From Branchiostoma floridae (taxonomy: Eukaryota; Chordata; Leptocardii; Amphioxiformes; Branchiostomatidae): 64,000 bases of DNA. The stretch spans positions 12,295,712 to 12,359,711 of the forward strand of contig NC_049990.1 in the NCBI RefSeq assembly GCF_000003815.2. The letters are read 5' to 3'. Under the pieces are notes generated by a model. It did not search any database. It was not told where the DNA came from and worked only from the letters and a program-made list of their open reading frames with translations. The position numbers and the translations under genes are program-made. Shown here one piece after another: positions 60,351 through 64,000 of the stretch (position 1 is the stretch's first letter; each line of letters starts with the position of its first letter).

Positions 60351-60477
60351 ATATGACTCTGCTTCGCTGTTAGAAGCCACAACAAGAGCAAACAAACTGT
60401 TAGTATTGACTCATACATATATATATACGCATGGTCACAATAGCAGCTCGAATTATCTCTCATGAAATTGTAAAAGC

Positions 60478-60587
60478 ATGACGAAGCATAAGCGGTATCG
60501 AGCCGTCACAGATGGTAACTACAATTATACAGACTTGTCCAATATCATCCTACGGACAAACGCTAAATGGGATCTGCTCCGGAAGAA
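60478..60587 (+). CDS. Candidate first coding exon (unknown protein)
   Basis: ATG opens a frame reading MTKHKRYRAVTDGNYNYTDL and 17 more residues up to a GTATGTGT donor-like site at 60588. Unspliced, the frame runs to a TGA at 60654 (58 aa). Codon content looks protein-like, but there is no homology that I recognise and no second exon found before the window ends. Confidence 0.25.
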
Positions 60588-60789
60588 GGTATGTGTAGGG
60601 CTGCTCTTCTGGTTTCTCCGTCTTTTCTCGCATCACCTAATAAGAGACAGGTGATAGGAGGTAATAGGTTAATACAATCACCATCCTACGAATTCTATTG
60701 TATATCGATCTCAAATGTGACATCAAATTGTATTTAGATGTAAGTTCATCTTGGACTGACGCGCTCTCACTACCAGTTTCATAGACACC

Positions 60790-61010
60790 TCAGATCAGTA
60801 AATTCAGAGGTGTCACAACATATTCACATAAAATCGGTGGGACATTCTGTGGACATTGACAAGGTGGATAATACTGGATTCCGAACAGGATTACTTTCAC
60901 AGGGGAGTGAAAGAGGTCCATCAACCTTCCCTTAATCGAGACGGGGGTCGATACCGACTTCCAAGACCTTTGACCAATTGCTGACATGACATTACCGGTC
61001 TCGATGTGTG
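60790..61010 (-). CDS. Possible terminal exon of the lipoxygenase-like gene
   Basis: An open frame following an AG (ACCCAAAG) would join in phase 0 to the exon ending at 61225 and stop at 60790. It contains HIETGNVMSAI, faintly like a lipoxygenase C-terminal motif, but then continues for ~55 residues. The acceptor has a weak pyrimidine tract. Listed only as a candidate. Confidence 0.2.
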
Positions 61011-61224
61011 ACGTGGCCATGGGCTTTGGGTCATTTCAACTTGATAATGATCAGAGGACTGGTCGAAAGCTTGCTGGTAAGTGTTTTATGTACGGATATA
61101 AAATTGCATGTCCAAAACTACTGCCAATTGCAATAATTACGGATCGGAACATGTCAATTGAAAGTTCTACCAAAGAGGCTGTAAAAAAGTCAGTAGTTTG
61201 ATACAAATCAACGTATAACCGTAC

Positions 61225-64000
61225 CTGTGTGCACTCCACTTGTGTAGCGTCGTCGTCCTCTTCGTAGAACATGTTAACGGTGAACTCCTGCCCTTCGTAT
61301 TCCCCGCTCCGCTCATTCCGCAGTTTGATGCTGTTGGAGATCTGCCGCAATGACACCTGGAACTTCAGCACAGCTGCTTGGGCCTTATCCTCTGTGAAGA
61401 GGCAGTCTCTGTACTCACCGATGAAGGCCTGGAATCAATGTCAGTAAAATAAAAAAAAATATTGATAACGTCACGTATATGTCATGTCAAATTATTCATT
61501 TATTTATTTATTCATTTATACATCTCAAAACAAGTGGATAGCCCCTTTTACTTTTGAGAGGTGATTTCCAGGGGGGGGGGGGGGCTATACATGTAAAACA
61601 AAACGTGTTACATTTAGTAAGAGTAAAGACAACCAGTGGACAACATACAGTATATACAAGACAACTGAGGCGTCATAAACAAAGTCAGTGGTCAAATAAT
61701 GTCATGAACTGTGTTGTGGCTTTGATTTCGTTGTTGGTATTTAGAAAAAGATTTACATAATGGCATCGGTTGATCTGAAAGAACGCAGAGCATTGGACTT
61801 ACCTCATCTTCTGGTAGCTTCGACATCTCCAAAGCGAAGTCTATTTGTTTCCTGGCGACGATTTTGTCGGGAAGAGCCGCCATGATGTCTTCAAACGTAG
61901 CCTTGGTGATATCCTTGAAGTCCTTCTCCTCGTCCAGGTACGTGCCACGAATCTTCTTCAAGAGATCTGGCTCACCAGGCGTTGCCATCACGAACCCATC
62001 TTCATCGATGAGTTGGTCCTTTTCTTCCTCCTTCTTGCTCTTCTCTTTCTCACTCTCCTCTGCTTTGTCCGCCTGCCTGGCAAACCCGTACTGTCTGCAA
62101 CACGACGAAACAATTACATGTATACGTACTTATAGAAAGTTGCTTTTCTGTATACTTAAACAAATTATAATTTTTTTTGTCGAAGACAAACTATGACAAA
62201 AGGTCATGTCCTGTGACTTGATTGTGTTCACAAACACAAGATTCGTACCTGAGAGCCAGAGGCATGTTGGGAAGACAGGTGGCCAGGTCGCGCATCCCAG
62301 CAGTCAGTGCGCGGTTCTGAACAGAGCAGGTGAAGATAACGATAGTCACCACGTCCACCAACTCTTTAACGGTGTATAGCACTTTGGGAACTCCTGGAGC
62401 AAAATCACCGATAGAGTATGTTATCTACAATATAGTTATCAATAATATATATCAAATCATTACTAGCCTAAGCTGCGTAGTCCAGTACATTGTTAGTGAT
62501 CCTGCCTAGCTCTTAACTGCAAGTTGCCTGCAATCTCTCGACATACTAGAAAGAGTTACAATACACCAGGGTGGCACGTGAAGTCGTGGTTTACTTCTTC
62601 GAAGAAAGCAATGAGAAGTCCCCGCTACAATAAACTCGAATGTACATACTGCGTAACCGAATGTACATTCCCGAAATGTAGGTTAGGAAACCAAACAGCA
62701 ACTCAAGCAACTGGATAGGATTTTGGAAACGGTCAGACGTTTCAGACATTCAGTGTCTTTCGTCAGTGACACTCGAGAAATATAGTTGGTGAGCAAGTTT
62801 TTATATCATACATATGACTTTATCAACGAGGTATGTATGTAATTCTAGGGCATAGAAAATGTATATATGTTGCAACACATGAATAGACCCAGGTAAATAT
62901 AAGAGCCATATTACGGCTGCTTTATTGCTATACCTTTATCTCCTTGCGACTCACGCATGAACCCATTGTTTCGGACGTCTTTGATCCAGGATTGCAGCTC
63001 CTTGTCCGATGTTATGAAGGTGTTGTTTTTGTAGTAGATTCGGAGGGTTTCCTCGGCGAACCTCTCAATGGCCTTCCACAGCCGAAAGCCATCATCCCGG
63101 TAGAAGTATCCTATTTGGTTATGGTTATATATTGATTAGTCACAGTTTTTTTTTATTATATTGGATCATTGTCTGTACATTAAAATAGAAATTCAAATAG
63201 ACGAAAATTGTCGTCATCTTGGCGTTCTCAATAACGAACTTACCACTACGTCTAATTATGCACACGTTTAACTGTCCCATGAAACACATTAGCGACATTC
63301 GGTGTTTTGTCACCATGCTAAGCTTAGTTATTACAGGACCTTTGCAATTTGGATTTGAATAGTCTGATTTGAATCGACAATAAAAACGTAAAGGAATGTA
63401 AATTTGATTCTCTGACCTGGAAGTTTAGAGGGATCGTCAATCCCTCTGTCTGCCATCATGGCGGGAAAATGCAGGTCTCTCAGGTGGAAATCACGGAACG
63501 CTGTGGCGATCAGGTGCTTCCTGCCGCTGGCTGACAGTGAGCAGATCTCGTCAAGCACGGACCCGTCTCCGGTCACCAGGTCGCGAAGTCGGGCCTTGCT
63601 GGCCAGAACCCGACGAAGGTGCGGCGCAAGGATCTTGTACACCGGATGTGGTGATGGCAACTTCCTGAAGAGGGCCACGGCGAACGCTTCCATGAGGAGG
63701 TGAGATTGCAGGTAGTAGGAGACGTTGAGGTGAATCTGTGCGTCAGAGTTGCGGAGGAAGAGCTTCGCCAACATCCACTCGTATTCTCCGTCATCTGGTG
63801 TCCATATTGGATTGTCGGGACCAGGGCCTTGGTACAGCTGCAATGGGAAGTACGTGAAACATATTGTTAAGCGTCAGAAACGTTATCAGTAAATTAAAGC
63901 TTGCGTTACACGAGAACATGGTTAAATAGTTTTTGTTAACTTGAACGAATTGTTACCTGAATGGCCACGGGGACGAATTGCCCCTTACTGTTGGCGTGGA
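61225..64000 (-). CDS. Lipoxygenase-family protein with altered iron site (3' exons; partial)
   Basis: Exons (- strand): >64000-63958, 63837-63417, 63110-62934, 62393-62249, 62094-61803, 61428-61225; all joins keep frame. The protein reads GQFVPVAIQ / LYQGPGPDNPIWTP, LAKLFLRNSD, AFAVALFRKLPSPHPVYKIL, YFYRDDGFRLWKAIERF, LVDVVTIVIFTCSVQ, LPNMPLALRQ, TFEDIMAALP, SLRQISNSIKLRNE: clearly the lipoxygenase catalytic domain in order. In 5-LOX numbering the ligand His367 is Tyr (SYYLQSHLL), His372 is kept, His550 is Asn and Asn554 is Thr (SVQNRALTAG). About 50 charged residues (KAEESEKEKSKKEEEKD...) are inserted after LALRQ. The normal end with a terminal Ile ligand is replaced by an acidic tail; the last exon is unresolved. 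Probably cannot hold iron, so a non-enzymatic role is inferred. The N-terminal part lies beyond the window. Confidence 0.87.
61565..61583. repeat. Poly-G tract in a lipoxygenase-like gene intron
   Basis: Run of about 14 G preceded by AGG, in the intron between exons 61803-62094 and 61225-61428. Confidence 0.8.

Larger units (their letters stand above)
58904..61224. other. Intergenic region between gene B' and the lipoxygenase-like gene
   Basis: Contains a direct repeat pair (59085-59280 and 60180-60350), a small candidate exon at 60478-60587 on the + strand and a possible terminal exon of the lipoxygenase-like gene (within 60790-61010, - strand). Confidence 0.5.

Noticed and set aside
1-64000. 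CRISPR arrays, bacterial operons, phage or integrated virus genes
   Set aside because: No direct-repeat/spacer array, no ribosome-binding-site spaced genes and no viral polymerase or coat motifs; gene structure is animal-type throughout.

Overview
The window is almost certainly from an invertebrate chordate, most likely a lancelet (Branchiostoma). That is an inference. It rests on intron-rich genes with shuffled extracellular domains (astacin, kringle, antistasin, sushi), an animal-type lipoxygenase, short introns, and a dense mix of MITEs, tRNA-derived SINEs and LINE fragments. There are no bacterial features, and most long ORFs outside the genes listed are noise.

Region 1 (1-27.1 kb, + strand) is a head-to-tail cluster of three secreted kringle genes. 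(i) The 3' part of an astacin metalloprotease - EGF-like - kringle gene (1-2271). (ii) A complete six-coding-exon gene (11289-15425, 578 aa) with signal peptide, kringle, antistasin-like inhibitor repeat, two sushi domains joined by Lys/Pro/Thr linkers, and a second kringle. (iii) A complete eight-coding-exon paralogue (21107-26933, 425 aa) with kringle, two sushi domains, Gly/Thr linkers and kringle. Nearly all module-bounding introns are phase 1. The third gene has a phase-2 intron inside each kringle that the other two lack. A 19-bp minisatellite begins exactly on the stop codon of the third gene.

Region 2 (29-59 kb) carries five single-coding-exon genes of a family I cannot name: C (29085-30041, -), A (42518-43918, +), B (46709-47560, -), A' (52831-54360, -) and B' (58058-58903, +). 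All share an N-terminal block of the form PTI-x-(D/E)-x-(R/K)-SI-(T/S)-x-EEF-x-x-M and a C-terminal basic/helical block (RL-(D/S)-(D/E)-(I/M)-V-x-x-L). A and B types also carry PxDLS/PxDLT motifs of the kind that recruit the corepressor CtBP, NLS-like basic runs and a short predicted coiled coil. A/A' and B/B' are segmental duplicates including promoters, UTR introns and flanks (about 3 kb each). Their order and strand are explained by tandem duplication followed by one inversion of the middle. A piggyBac-like TTAA MITE sits in one B unit but not the other.

Region 3 (61.2-64 kb, - strand) holds the 3' exons of a lipoxygenase-family gene. Its fold signatures are well kept, but three of the four internal iron ligands are replaced (His to Tyr, His to Asn, Asn to Thr). 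It also has a charged insertion and no recognisable terminal NSxAI-like end, so it looks like a catalytically inactive lipoxygenase homologue.

The remaining intergenic DNA holds several repeat families: two TTAA-flanked MITE copies, a GGGGCACCGGTGC TIR element, a foldback element with ~130-bp arms, tRNA-derived SINEs, a LINE 3' end, and a recurring CAAGGAGGTTA hairpin. I could run no homology searches. Domain calls are from motifs read by eye.
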